From NCBI GenBank assembly GCA_964554795.1, contig CAZKQB010000001.1, positions 134,584 through 198,583 on the forward strand: DNA of 64,000 nucleotides, read 5' to 3'. The stretch's first letter is position 1. Each line of letters begins with the position of its first letter. Below are positions 9,901 to 17,257 of this stretch, in pieces. Source of the stretch: SFHK01 sp964554795 (lineage in GTDB: Bacteria; Bacillota; Clostridia; Christensenellales; Aristaeellaceae). A model generated the notes under the pieces. That model was not told where the DNA came from and did no database searches. It worked only from the letters and a program-made list of their open reading frames with translations. The position numbers were made by a program, and so were the translations under genes.

Positions 9901-10555
9901 CTTCTGAGATGGGCACAAGTGTGCGCCCTACGCCCACGCGCAACACATCAGACGCAAAGCGAATGGGCTCCGCGACGACGAATGCATTTTCAAATGCGAT
10001 TTCAGAAACGGAAATATCGGTTCCTACAGAGCCGTACACGGAATAGCTTCCGCCCGTGAGCGGCGTGAACGAAAACTCTGCCTGTGTGATTTCGCCGCTG
10101 TCAAACAGGGTTTCACCTGCTTCATTTACGATTCTATAATGGAAGCGCGTCAGATCCGCGACATCGCCATCGAACGTCTTTGCAGAGACGGACAGGGTCG
10201 CTTCGCGGTAGGGAGAAACCCAAGTAGGCATATTCAGCTGAAAATCCTTTAGATCAAGCGGCGTAAACGAGGCGCGATCTCCCATGCGCATAGCATAGTG
10301 CTCGGCTTCAGTGCCCCGGTATCCATATACGTCCAGCGTGCCCTCTGGCAGTGTAAACGCGTCGTCGGCAATTTCAGTTACAGTAGCCGGAATGCGAACG
10401 CCATCTGGCAGGGGAACGCCTTCGAAAGCGCCGGTTTCAATTGTCGTCAGGCCATCCGGTATGACGAATGCGTTCGATGGGTCGGCACTGGCACAGAAGT
10501 TTAGCAAAAGCACGAGCGCCAGAAGCGCGGCAAGCGTACGCATGAATTTTTTCAT
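6941..10555 (-). CDS. secreted multi-Ig (Big_2) protein with C-terminal caspase-like domain
   Basis: This is a 1204-residue exported protein. The start chosen is ATG 10555 (GGAGGA, 7-nt spacing), which begins a clean signal peptide (MKKFMRTLAALLALVLLLNFCASA). After it comes a short leucine-rich-like segment (IPDGLTTIETGAFEGV, about 30-90), a beta-rich region, then about eight bacterial Ig-like Big_2 repeats (about 275-950) recognised by recurring VTWSSSN..VASVD..GLVTA..G.ITA patterns. The last 250 residues form a caspase/metacaspase-like (C14) domain with a catalytic His in FLLSHGS (H1037) and Cys in CSCHSGG (C1080). A DxNxDGxxxxxE calcium-loop motif (ADANGDGLVTLNEL, about 1143) follows. A cell-surface or secreted protease with a long stalk is the likely form. 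No sortase signal or S-layer anchor is visible. The substrate is unknown. Confidence 0.85.
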   Translation of the reverse strand: MKKFMRTLAALLALVLLLNFCASADPSNAFVIPDGLTTIETGAFEGVPLPDGVRIPATVTEIADDAFTLPEGTLDVYGYRGTEAEHYAMRMGDRASFTPLDLKDFQLNMPTWVSPYREATLSVSAKTFDGDVADLTRFHYRIVNEAGETLFDSGEITQAEFSFTPLTGGSYSVYGSVGTDISVSEIAFENAFVVAEPIRFASDVLRVGVGRTLVPISEEELREVALVVDSVGLGASGNTVIGALPGTYTLTAMAETPEGTVYTDTTVEVVIAADSLMVEGLPERLFEGSTAELTVTLSPDDVTHPEVTWTSSNAEVASVDETGLVTAISQGTCVITASCYDAICELPLSVTKPVQALTIRPLTDIQSLYPGDTIFLTADATPSEADDPTVTWSSSNEDVASVDARTGKVSLLQAGDAILTAAANDGSGVTASYEIHVRPGATALSLSGVPVRMNIGDTATITASVVPEGITEQTITWSVSRPSAAFVDQSGTLRALSSGECTVTAICGNASASASFVVATPVEAVKSALNDVYLDQTTRTVDATRFVFVYPKNATDSALTWKSSDTTIAKVSAEGLITVLKKGTAVITATAHNGISAIFTVHAVTDGTVIVDQMLSPTFAALAVGSQTTLTASQTGGSGAYKTGTFYCDNPSVLSLSISGNRCTVTALEPGEANVYAISSSGRVAVCEVLVKPRFIQTLSLAPDLLSLNRGETSTLSVSYTPTNATERSFQFISSNPAVAAVSEDGIVTAVSAGAATITAYTEDGVASNRCHVTVASVQMTEAALKAEMYAGIAGETYQIEYTFEPESATPAAFRWSSDQPEIASVDANTGLVTLISEGTTTVRGIAADESSLTLACEITVSELPVRAFVLDVDALELKWNETHALSWAVFPANASFGVPVFASADEGIAKVDEQGMITAVSKGETEITATVGNGAYQLTKTVRVTVFNDGATTYRALIAGRFGNAETDGEKYLPFSVRGTQDMRSALSRSIIEGETYESIQMLPNNASNSAWKTALTQLAAQTDADDVTVIFLLSHGSIDSSKGYYLHGAGGEARIYGSDLMPVIQRIPGHVVLIVCSCHSGGILRAYSNSGVGKVSVLCSTVGETKSSYYDTPDPTLAYDFFTHALVRGLGLGTAGTLPADANGDGLVTLNELASYCRTATQRDIAAFIQRNGTANFNGDQAQFPTWRFASGEGNLVIFGRR

Positions 10556-10601
10556 ACGTTCCTCCATTTGATCATCGGAATAAAAGCCTTCCACTATTTA
10601 T

Positions 10602-10630
10602 ATTATATCCCGTTCGTACATAGATTGCAA
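10602..10630 (-). promoter_or_regulatory. sigma-A promoter of the caspase-like gene
   Basis: On the minus strand, TTGCAA (10630-10625) and TATAAT (10607-10602) are separated by exactly 17 nt, about 45 nt upstream of the corrected start codon. Confidence 0.75.
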
Positions 10631-10664
10631 GGGCGGTCGGAAAAATGTCAGAATCACGCTGACG

Positions 10665-10696
10665 AAAAAACTCCGCGCCAGACACACGACGCGGAG
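10665..10696 (-). terminator. intrinsic terminator of the pseudouridine synthase gene
   Basis: Stem CTCCGCG/CGCGGAG with a 12-nt loop lies just after the stop codon of the minus-strand synthase gene and is followed on that strand by six T residues. Confidence 0.8.
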
Positions 10697-10701
10697 CAAG
10701 C

Positions 10702-11658
10702 CTATGACTCATAGCGAAACGACGGAAAAAGCTCTTCGGCAAACGGTACGCGCTTCACACGGAAGCTGCGCCCGTTCAGCGGATTCAGTATGCCCGCATC
10801 GGTTTCAAAGGCAAAGCGCAGGCCGTAGGCGTATAGTGCCTGCCCATTCATGCGCGCATCCCGTGCCACTCCATACTGGCGGTCGCCCAGCAGAGGATGC
10901 CCTGCGTCGGCGAACTGCGCGCGAATCTGATGCGTGCGGCCGGTAATCAGATCGCATTCTGCGAGGGAAAGGCCGTTCTCTCTCGCAAGCGTACGGTAAT
11001 GCGTTACGGCGCGCTGTGCGCCGGGCGCTTCCTTATGAAGAACGGAAACGCGGCTGTGTACAGAATCCTTTAGAATATAGCTGTCAAACGTGCCGTCCGG
11101 CGGGCGCATCGTGCCGTGTACAGCGGCAAGGTAGAGCTTTGAAAGCTCATGCGAACGAAGCTTCGCGTTCAATATGCGCATCGCCTCTTCCGTTTTTGCG
11201 CAGATTACCAACCCGCCGGTAAAGCGGTCGATTCGGTTCACGAGCACCGGCTGAAAGCCCTTCGCTCCGCGAAAGCCCTTCTGATACAGGTACGCGCGCA
11301 CATGGGTGAGAAGCGTGTTCACCTTTTCGTTTTCGTCCGGATGGCAGATCAGACCGGGCTGCTTGTCGACGAGAAGAAGATTTTCGTCCTCGTAGACGAT
11401 GGTCAACTTCCAGCGAAAACGGGAAAGCAATGCGTCCGGATTTTCGCGCGGTTCAAAGAATTCATCCTCGATATACAGATTTACACAGGAGCCTGCACGC
11501 AGACGATCCTCGCCGCGCGCGGGCCTGCCGTCTACCTTTACGCGCTTCAGTCTCAAGTATTTCTGCATAAGGCCAAGCGACAAACCGGGAACATTTGTTT
11601 TCATCCACCGGTCGAGACGCTTGCCGTCGTCGGCCGGCTGTACGGTCAGCGTTTTCAT
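10702..11658 (-). CDS. RluA-family pseudouridine synthase
   Basis: This 318-residue RNA-modifying enzyme isomerises uridine to pseudouridine in rRNA or tRNA. An N-terminal S4 RNA-binding domain (about 14-60) is followed by the RluA catalytic domain. The catalytic Asp is D144 in NRIDRFTGGLV; the commoner family motif begins HRLD, so the first position is Asn here. Downstream motifs fit the family: SKLYLAAV, RTHQIRAQFADAGHPLLGD. The gene follows a secreted-protein gene by 3 bp on the same strand. Which uridines are targeted (RluC, RluD or RluB-like specificity) cannot be told from sequence. Confidence 0.88.
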   Translation of the reverse strand: MKTLTVQPADDGKRLDRWMKTNVPGLSLGLMQKYLRLKRVKVDGRPARGEDRLRAGSCVNLYIEDEFFEPRENPDALLSRFRWKLTIVYEDENLLLVDKQPGLICHPDENEKVNTLLTHVRAYLYQKGFRGAKGFQPVLVNRIDRFTGGLVICAKTEEAMRILNAKLRSHELSKLYLAAVHGTMRPPDGTFDSYILKDSVHSRVSVLHKEAPGAQRAVTHYRTLARENGLSLAECDLITGRTHQIRAQFADAGHPLLGDRQYGVARDARMNGQALYAYGLRFAFETDAGILNPLNGRSFRVKRVPFAEELFPSFRYES

Positions 11659-11661
11659 AGG

Positions 11662-13200
11662 CTATTCAGTCGTGATCCTCGTGTCATATTCTTGTCCTGC
11701 AAAGGTAATCTGATCGGGCAGCGACCCAAGAAGCTCCTGATACGCATCCCAGTTCAGCTGCTTATCATCGCCATTCATCTGCTCATTCGCTTCTGCCTGC
11801 GTCACAAAATCGTCATAGGTCACGAAGCCGAGCGCTTCCGCGTCAAATTCGTCTACCTTCGTCGTGCCGAAATCAGTGGCGGCGCAGTTGAATCCTACCT
11901 TCAGCGCGTGCGTCTTGCCCTTGCGGTCGCTGATGGTGAATTCAGCCGTACCAATTGCAGAAGTGAGGTTCGATGCTTTATCCATTTCCACGGTTGCCTT
12001 CAGACCAGCTAGGGTCAGTCGGTCAAGCATTCGCATAATTCGGCGGGTAACGGTGTCGGAGGAACTAGTTAGATGATACCGCGGCTCCGCGGTGCCGTCG
12101 GCATGAACAAGAATACTGACGGCATCTCTGTCTTCCCTGAATTCGTCGAGATAGCTCTGCTCCATGGCGCTCGTTACGGCAAGATAGGCATTCCACAACT
12201 CTTCGTTGGTAGAATACATGACAGTCTGCGCCATCTCGTCGGTGTACGGCTGTCCGTAGGTCTTTTCGTAGTATAGGCGGAGCGCCGCGTCAAAGTCCGT
12301 ATAGATTACGGTTTTGATGCCCGCGGAACGCATGTAGTCCTCTTCATCCTCGTACCACTTGTATGTGCCGTCGGTAAAGAAGTATGCGAGACCTCCCTCT
12401 GGCTTGGCCATCGCGGCGTACGTGATGTCGTTCAAGGCATTCACAGCCCTGTCGTATTTCTCCTGTGCATTTGCGGCTGTTTTCGCGTTGGCAGAATACA
12501 TGTCGTCATAAATGCTTTCGGGCATATCGCTGCCATAGATCGTGCGGTAGCAATGGTTCAGCAGTTGGCCGTAATCTTCATAAACAAACATGACGTCGCC
12601 GTCGGTTTGCAGATTCTTGCTGAAATAGTGCGCGTCGATGTATTCCACCAATACGTAGGTCATTGCGTCGTTCAGAAGCGCGGGCACCCGGTCCAAGGCG
12701 ACCTCGAAGCTGTGAGCACCGTTTGCGTTTGTCTCGCTGATGTGCGCACTCAGGTCGGAATCCAGCGTCTGTACGGCTGCGCCGGCAAGCGCAGTCACAG
12801 CCTGCGTCAGCGTGGTATTGCGCAGAACGCTGGAGCTTGGAGTCGTGCTGGTTTCCATGTAATAGTTGCCTTGCTTGGTATCGTTGAAGAACACGCGACT
12901 ACCATTGCCAACAACGGTGTAGCCGCCCGTGTAAATACTTCCATCCGGATACGGCGTGTCCAGCATCACGCGCATGAAGCTGTCCTCGCCGGCCTGTCTG
13001 TACTCGCCGTAAAGGGTTTTAAACCACTCGCCGTCAAAGGTGAACTTCACCTCCGCAGACAGGGTAACATTATCGGTATTGAACGCCAGCGCTCGCGCGC
13101 CTTCGAAAATCGCCGTCGCGCTTCCTTCCGCGAGCGCACTTGCGCACAATGCAATCAGGGCCATTGCGCAGACCAGAAATCGAAGAGCTCTTTTCTTCAT
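11662..13200 (-). CDS. secreted protein of unknown function
   Basis: This 512-residue exported protein begins at ATG 13200, chosen because AGGAGG lies 10 nt upstream and the following residues form a signal peptide (MKKRALRFLVCAMALIALCASALA). No lipobox cysteine is present, so it is probably released or held by other contacts. The mature part is acidic, beta-rich at the start (VTLSAEVKFTFDGEW, GSIYTGGYTVVGNGS) and helical in the middle, with repeated tyrosine/aspartate-rich stretches. The late section (VEMDKASNLTSAIGTAEFTI) resembles beta-sandwich proteins with LolA-like topology, but this is only an impression. No family recognised. It ends 3 bp before the pseudouridine synthase start and probably shares its transcript. 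Confidence 0.75.
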   Translation of the reverse strand: MKKRALRFLVCAMALIALCASALAEGSATAIFEGARALAFNTDNVTLSAEVKFTFDGEWFKTLYGEYRQAGEDSFMRVMLDTPYPDGSIYTGGYTVVGNGSRVFFNDTKQGNYYMETSTTPSSSVLRNTTLTQAVTALAGAAVQTLDSDLSAHISETNANGAHSFEVALDRVPALLNDAMTYVLVEYIDAHYFSKNLQTDGDVMFVYEDYGQLLNHCYRTIYGSDMPESIYDDMYSANAKTAANAQEKYDRAVNALNDITYAAMAKPEGGLAYFFTDGTYKWYEDEEDYMRSAGIKTVIYTDFDAALRLYYEKTYGQPYTDEMAQTVMYSTNEELWNAYLAVTSAMEQSYLDEFREDRDAVSILVHADGTAEPRYHLTSSSDTVTRRIMRMLDRLTLAGLKATVEMDKASNLTSAIGTAEFTISDRKGKTHALKVGFNCAATDFGTTKVDEFDAEALGFVTYDDFVTQAEANEQMNGDDKQLNWDAYQELLGSLPDQITFAGQEYDTRITTE

Positions 13201-13274
13201 GGCTTTTCTGCCTCCTTGCATGTGGTTTACGCCGTTTAGACGGGTAGCAACCAGAAAAAGTTTTGCAGGAAATG

Positions 13275-14657
13275 TTAATTTGTATTTTGAGCCAATGGAT
13301 TCCAGCGACCATGCAGATAACGCACCGAAAGCATTGCACCCAGCGCGATATTGTGGGCAATCATGCATGCCCATGCGCTGGTCAGATCCTGTCCGAGGTG
13401 GATGACGCAGATATAGGTGCCCAGAATGCGAACGCCCCACATACCTACAACGTTGAACACAAACGTATGCATTGTATCGCCGACACCGTTGAAAATGCCT
13501 TCGAGGATGACCGCCACGCCGTAAATCGGCTCAGTCAGCGCGACCATTCGCAGTACGCGCGCACCCGTACGTATAACGATTTCATCCTGCGTAAACAGGC
13601 TCATTACCGCATCTGCGCCAAGGAACAGCGCTGCGCCGCTGAGCGTCATCACGATGAACTCAATGACCAGAAGCATGCGGGAAAGCATGCGCATCTTGTG
13701 CCGGTCATTTTCGCCATAGGAGGTACCGATCAGCGTGGAGGCCGCGGCCTGCATGCCATAGCCGGGAATGTAGAACGCGCTTTCTGCTGTGTTTGCGATG
13801 GTGTGCGCCGCAGTGGACGTCGCGCCAAGAGTGTTAATCATGCTCGAAAACGCCACGTAGCCGAACGACGTGGCAAAGCGCTGAAGCGCAGCGGGAATGG
13901 CTACACGCAGGCAGGGCTTCATAATTGTGGAATCGGGACGCAGAGAGCTGCCGCGCGGCGACACGAGTGGATTACGCAAAAGCGCCGCCGTCATCCAAAT
14001 GCCGCCTGCGACGAAGGAAATGGCGCTGGCAATAGCTGCGCCCGAAATGCCAAGACCAAGGCCGGGCATTGTGAACGGATGCCCAAACACGGTTAAGGGT
14101 CTCGTTTCGTAAATACAGAAGAAGTTGAGCACCACATTGATTGCGTTCATCGCGCCGTTTACAGCCATAGGTGTGCGCGTATCGCCGGAGGCACGCAGCA
14201 CGGTTCCAAAGATGATTGTCGCGCTTCGAAACAGCATGGGGATATAGAGAATGAAGAAGTATTCCGCCGCCTCCGCGCGCAGGCGCGTTTCGGCGTTCAT
14301 CCATTCGGGAATTTTTGCGGCTAAAAGCAGGGGTAGAAGCGTAAATAGAACGCCGGAGAACAGCACAGCAAGCACAGCCTGCGCCGATGCGCGGCGGGCA
14401 AGCTCGTGCTGCTTCGCACCCACGGCGCGGGCAATATAAGCGAGAAAGCCAATCCCAAGAGCCGATACCGTGCCGTTGATTAGCCAATTCACCGTCATTG
14501 TTACGCCCACGGCGGCCGATGCATCGGGGCCGATACGACCGACCATGGCGGTATCGACATAGGAAACCGCCGTGGTGAGAACCTGTTCCATAACCGTAGG
14601 CCACGCAAGGCGAAGAATATCGCCCACAGCCCTGCGCTTCGAATACTCCTGTTGCAT
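13275..14657 (-). CDS. MATE family efflux transporter
   Basis: This 460-residue, 12-helix protein of the multi-antimicrobial extrusion family exports drugs or metabolites in exchange for Na+ or H+. MATE features include WPTVMEQVLTTAVSYVDTAMVGRIG near the N-terminus and the half-repeat in the second lobe (PAALQRFATSFGYVAFSSMINTLG). ATG 14657 is preferred over upstream codons because GAAGGAAGGG precedes it by about 6 nt and the protein then has the usual family length. It stands divergent to gpr with about 120 bp between them. One of three MATE genes in the window. Confidence 0.88.
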   Translation of the reverse strand: MQQEYSKRRAVGDILRLAWPTVMEQVLTTAVSYVDTAMVGRIGPDASAAVGVTMTVNWLINGTVSALGIGFLAYIARAVGAKQHELARRASAQAVLAVLFSGVLFTLLPLLLAAKIPEWMNAETRLRAEAAEYFFILYIPMLFRSATIIFGTVLRASGDTRTPMAVNGAMNAINVVLNFFCIYETRPLTVFGHPFTMPGLGLGISGAAIASAISFVAGGIWMTAALLRNPLVSPRGSSLRPDSTIMKPCLRVAIPAALQRFATSFGYVAFSSMINTLGATSTAAHTIANTAESAFYIPGYGMQAAASTLIGTSYGENDRHKMRMLSRMLLVIEFIVMTLSGAALFLGADAVMSLFTQDEIVIRTGARVLRMVALTEPIYGVAVILEGIFNGVGDTMHTFVFNVVGMWGVRILGTYICVIHLGQDLTSAWACMIAHNIALGAMLSVRYLHGRWNPLAQNTN

Positions 14658-14724
14658 ACGTAAGCCCTTCCTTCGCAGATATAGCTTCATTATACCATAC
14701 GCGCACGCCTCGCGCATGAAAAAC

Positions 14725-14754
14725 GCATGAATTTTCTTCTTTTTAGACAGAATA
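14725..14754 (+). promoter_or_regulatory. possible forespore (sigma G/F) promoter of gpr
   Basis: GCATGA (14725-14730) and CAGAATA (14748-14754), 17 nt apart, resemble the GHATR / CATnnTA elements of sigma F/G promoters. The -10 is 26 nt from the gpr start. In spore formers gpr is forespore-expressed, so the match is plausible, but it is a loose consensus. Confidence 0.4.
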
Positions 14755-14779
14755 AAGGAAAATGAAAGGGGAGCATTGT

Positions 14780-15697
14780 ATGCGGCAGGTTCGAACGGAT
14801 ATGGCGCTTGAGGCCTCACAGGCAGCGGGAAGCATTCCAGGCGTGCATGTAAGCCAATGGGGGGAGGAAAGTGTTTCCATTACGGAGGTGCGCGTGGAAA
14901 CCGAGGAGGCAGCACGGCGGATAGGTAAGAGCGTGGGCACGTATCTGACGCTGGAATGCGAAGGCGTGCGGCGCCGCGACCCGGCTGCACGCGAGGAGGT
15001 ACAGAATGTACTGGGCGAGGAAATTGCGCGCCTTCTGCCGCCGGACGAGCAGGGTGCGCCGGTACTGGTTGTCGGGCTGGGCAATCGACGCGTTACCCCG
15101 GATTCACTGGGGCCAAAGACGGTGGACGGCACGTTGGTCACACGCCATCTGCTTCGCGAGCTGCCGGACAGGGTGGATGAACGACTGAATCCGGTGTGCG
15201 CCATTGCGCCGGGGGTCATGGGCGCAACCGGCCTTGAAACGATGGAGACAGTACGCGCGTTAGTAACGGAAATTCAGCCGCGCTGCCTGATCGTCGTCGA
15301 TTCACTGGCGGCACGCGCATCGTCCCGCGTTGGCGTGAGCATTCAATTATCCGATACTGGCATTCAGCCCGGCTCGGGCGTAGGCAATCACCGCCGCGCG
15401 CTGAACGAGCGGGAGCTGGGTGTGCGCGTGATCGCCCTTGGTATGCCGACGGTAGTCTATGCTGTGACGATTGCGCGCGATGCGCTGGAAATTCTGGGAG
15501 AGGGTGAAACGAATCCTGCCGCGCTGGACGAGGTGACGAAATCGCTATTTGAAAACGAGATTGGCGAAATGATCGTAACGCCGCGTGAGGTGGATGACAT
15601 GATTGATGACGCGGCGCAGATGCTCGCGGGCGGCATCAACCGCGCACTGCAGCCAGCGCTGTCCCCACAGGAGATCGGCGGGCTTGGACGAGCGTAG
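14780..15697 (+). CDS. gpr: germination protease (spore endopeptidase GPR)
   Basis: This 305-residue aspartic-type protease of family A25 degrades small acid-soluble spore proteins during germination; it is made as a zymogen that cleaves off its own N-terminal propeptide. Family landmarks are RTDMALEA at the start, VVGLGNRRVTPDSLGP, APGVMGATGLET, and the VVDSLAARA and TGIQPGSGVGNHR motifs that surround the active site. Start ATG 14780 has AAAGGGGAG 7 nt upstream; an upstream in-frame ATG at 14762 lacks one. Its presence shows that the organism forms endospores. In many relatives spoIIP follows gpr; here mobile-element debris follows instead. Confidence 0.95.
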   Translation: MRQVRTDMALEASQAAGSIPGVHVSQWGEESVSITEVRVETEEAARRIGKSVGTYLTLECEGVRRRDPAAREEVQNVLGEEIARLLPPDEQGAPVLVVGLGNRRVTPDSLGPKTVDGTLVTRHLLRELPDRVDERLNPVCAIAPGVMGATGLETMETVRALVTEIQPRCLIVVDSLAARASSRVGVSIQLSDTGIQPGSGVGNHRRALNERELGVRVIALGMPTVVYAVTIARDALEILGEGETNPAALDEVTKSLFENEIGEMIVTPREVDDMIDDAAQMLAGGINRALQPALSPQEIGGLGRA

Positions 15698-15765
15698 ACA
15701 AATGCGCAATATCGGCGCCATATAAAGAAAGATAACGGCATTCGGAAGATAATCATAAAACAGTT

Positions 15766-15921
15766 TCTCATCGCATGGAAATGATCGTGCCGGTGCTGGC
15801 AAAGCAGTATGGCGTGGCCAAACAACTGAAAGCCGAAAACCAAAAGGAATGAGTACGGCAGATGAACGCTTGCAAGGCATAGGCAGAAACTATCGTGAAG
15901 CTTGAACTGATTTATGACTGA
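15766..15921 (+). pseudogene. decayed TnpV transposon protein
   Basis: One frame reads MEMIVPVLAKQYGVAKQLKAENQ, then KE-stop-VRQMNACKA-stop-AETIVKLELIYD-stop. This matches the C-terminal half of TnpV, the small protein carried by Tn4451-type mobilisable elements, if the two internal stops (TGA at 15850, TAG at 15883) replace Trp and Gln codons. The N-terminal half is missing and no recombinase gene is left. It is therefore a remnant of a mobile element that once sat downstream of gpr. The span 15698-15765 shows nothing else identifiable. Confidence 0.7.
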
Positions 15922-15997
15922 TACCGAGACCGCCCGGACAAAAATGTTCGGGCGGATAAAATCTCTTGAACGAATTGTAACTCTTTCTCCAAAATGA

Positions 15998-16026
15998 TTG
16001 ACAATAAAACTTGGCACAAGTATAAT
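15998..16026 (+). promoter_or_regulatory. consensus sigma-A promoter of the AT-rich cassette
   Basis: A perfect TTGACA (15998-16003), 17-nt spacer and perfect TATAAT (16021-16026) lie 39 nt before the first gene of the three-gene cassette, predicting strong constitutive transcription unless repressed, possibly by the XRE regulator encoded in the cassette. Confidence 0.9.
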
Positions 16027-16064
16027 TGAAATGTGCAAAGAAAACTTGGAATAAAGGTGCTACT

Positions 16065-16394
16065 ATGAGAAAAGAAGAAGTCTTAAATGCAAGTAGAAAA
16101 GAGTATCAAAATAAGGATTTGGCAGAAATAGAAGTGCTCTATCAGGCCGGAAGTCATGCAAGTAGAGTGGGAGCTTTCGTGTGTTGCTTACTCTCCTGGT
16201 TATCTTCCATGCTTTCCAATACTATGATCTACAGTCCATGGGTCATATACTTTAGCATCCTTTCAACCCAATGGTCGGTTCGTTTTATAAAAATGAAAAG
16301 AAAGAGCGATTTGGCATTAGCTATATTGTTCTTAGCCCTTTCCATTCTGGCATTTGTTGGATTTATTCACCGTCTTTTAGAGGTGAAGGTATGA
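16065..16394 (+). CDS. small two- or three-helix membrane protein (DUF6442-like)
   Basis: This 109-residue protein has a charged N-terminal helix (MRKEEVLNASRKEYQNKDLAEIEVLYQAG) and hydrophobic segments at about 40-62 and 78-103. It resembles the DUF6442 family that commonly sits next to small XRE regulators in Clostridia and Bacilli. Start 16065 has AAAGGTG about 6 nt upstream. The base composition is visibly more AT-rich than the flanking genes, consistent with arrival on a mobile element. Its stop overlaps the start of the XRE gene by 4 bp. Function unknown; a membrane-anchored partner of the regulator is a guess. Confidence 0.7.
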   Translation: MRKEEVLNASRKEYQNKDLAEIEVLYQAGSHASRVGAFVCCLLSWLSSMLSNTMIYSPWVIYFSILSTQWSVRFIKMKRKSDLALAILFLALSILAFVGFIHRLLEVKV

Positions 16395-16597
16395 AGAAAC
16401 AATTACATTTGAAAAATCACTTAAAGGAAATTCGAATGGAAGCAAATCTTTCTCAAGCACAGCTTGCAGAAATGGTAGGGGTATCAAGAAACACGATCAG
16501 TTCCATCGAAACAGGACAATTCAACCCAACAGCAAAGTTAGCTCTTATTCTTTGTATTGCCTTGGATAAAAAATTTGAAGAGCTATTCTACTTTTAG
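16391..16597 (+). CDS. XRE family transcriptional regulator (YgzD-like)
   Basis: This 68-residue protein is a single helix-turn-helix DNA-binding domain (KEIRMEANLSQAQLAEMVGVSRNTISSIETGQFNPT), typical of minimal Cro/CI-like regulators that control their own operon. The true start is ATG 16391, overlapping the previous stop (ATGA); longer in-frame extensions overlap the upstream gene. It lies between two small membrane-protein genes and probably represses or activates the shared promoter at 15998-16026. Confidence 0.9.
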   Translation: MKKQLHLKNHLKEIRMEANLSQAQLAEMVGVSRNTISSIETGQFNPTAKLALILCIALDKKFEELFYF

Positions 16598-16606
16598 GAG
16601 GACGGT

Positions 16607-16909
16607 ATGGATAATTTGATACTATTGGTTTTAGGCATGCTTATTTCTTCCCTTGGTATTATCAATATCAAGGGAAATATCAGTACGATACATTCCTACA
16701 ACAGACGTAAAGTAAAGGAAGAAGATGTACCAAAGTATGGGAAAGCTGTCGGTACAGGAACGCTTATCATAGGCGTATCTTTGGTCTTAGGTTACACTGC
16801 TCTGTTTTGGAGTGAGGAAGTAATGGCGGCTATCATTCTTCCAGCAGTAGTCGTTGGATTAGGATTTATGCTGTATGGGCAGTTCAAATACAACGGGGGA
16901 ATTTTCTAA
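16607..16909 (+). CDS. small membrane protein (DUF3784-like)
   Basis: This 100-residue protein has three hydrophobic segments (about 3-21, 49-68 and 73-92) separated by a basic loop NRRKVKEEDVPKYGKAVGTG. The layout, including the KVKEEDVPKYGK loop, is like DUF3784 proteins found beside small XRE regulators. It follows the regulator by 9 bp with an AGGAGG site, so it is the third gene of the cassette. AT-rich like its neighbours. Function unknown. Confidence 0.7.
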   Translation: MDNLILLVLGMLISSLGIINIKGNISTIHSYNRRKVKEEDVPKYGKAVGTGTLIIGVSLVLGYTALFWSEEVMAAIILPAVVVGLGFMLYGQFKYNGGIF

Positions 16910-17162
16910 AAAAACGAAAAATCCCTTTAGGAACGAAAGGGCGCACTGCTACACTCACCATCAAGAGTCGTACCTCCAGGGCTGGTTCATTCTCTGGCAG
17001 CAGAAGAAAACTGCCAGACTTCGAATGTTGCGTTTCTTTCGTGACCTCAAGGTGACTGTATTTTGCCTGTCGGCTCGGCCTGCGCTCCTTTGCAGCGCTA
17101 AAGCAGCTATCCCCTGTAGACTTACCGCAACCAAACGATTTTGATAAACCGTTCGTCGTCAT
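16884..17162 (-). other. conserved mobile-element-associated sequence (probably non-coding)
   Basis: The minus strand has an open frame containing LLPENEPALEVRLLMV and VAVRPFVPKG. Strings of this kind recur as annotated hypothetical proteins near conjugative elements of Firmicutes, where the DNA rather than the peptide is probably what is conserved. No ribosome binding site is evident, and the frame overlaps the tail of the DUF3784-like gene. It is treated here as residual element sequence linking the AT-rich cassette to a past integration. This reading rests on recalled similarity. Confidence 0.4.
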
Positions 17163-17176
17163 TAAGTTACATACAT

Positions 17177-17213
17177 AAATCCGACCTATGATCGTAAAAC
17201 GTAGGTCGGATTT
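17177..17213. terminator. bidirectional intrinsic terminator
   Basis: A perfect 12-bp stem (AAATCCGACCTA with complement TAGGTCGGATTT, 13-nt loop) has A-rich and T-rich flanks on the two sides. It separates the AT-rich cassette from the minus-strand permease gene and could stop transcription from both directions. Confidence 0.75.
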
Positions 17214-17257
17214 ACTATTTTATGACAACCTGGCCTTCGCAGCCGGTCTCCTTTTTG

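Noticed and set aside
11149..12012. 287-codon plus-strand frame opposite the pseudouridine synthase and secreted-protein genes
   Set aside because: It is antisense to two well-supported genes, has no ribosome binding site and no recognisable domain.
13263..14096. 277-codon plus-strand frame opposite the MATE gene
   Set aside because: His/Arg/Ala-rich shadow of the antisense strand of a membrane protein; no start signal.
15457..16038. 193-codon minus-strand frame over the end of gpr and the tnpV remnant
   Set aside because: It spans the antisense of gpr and the scar, has no ribosome binding site, and its product has no domain.
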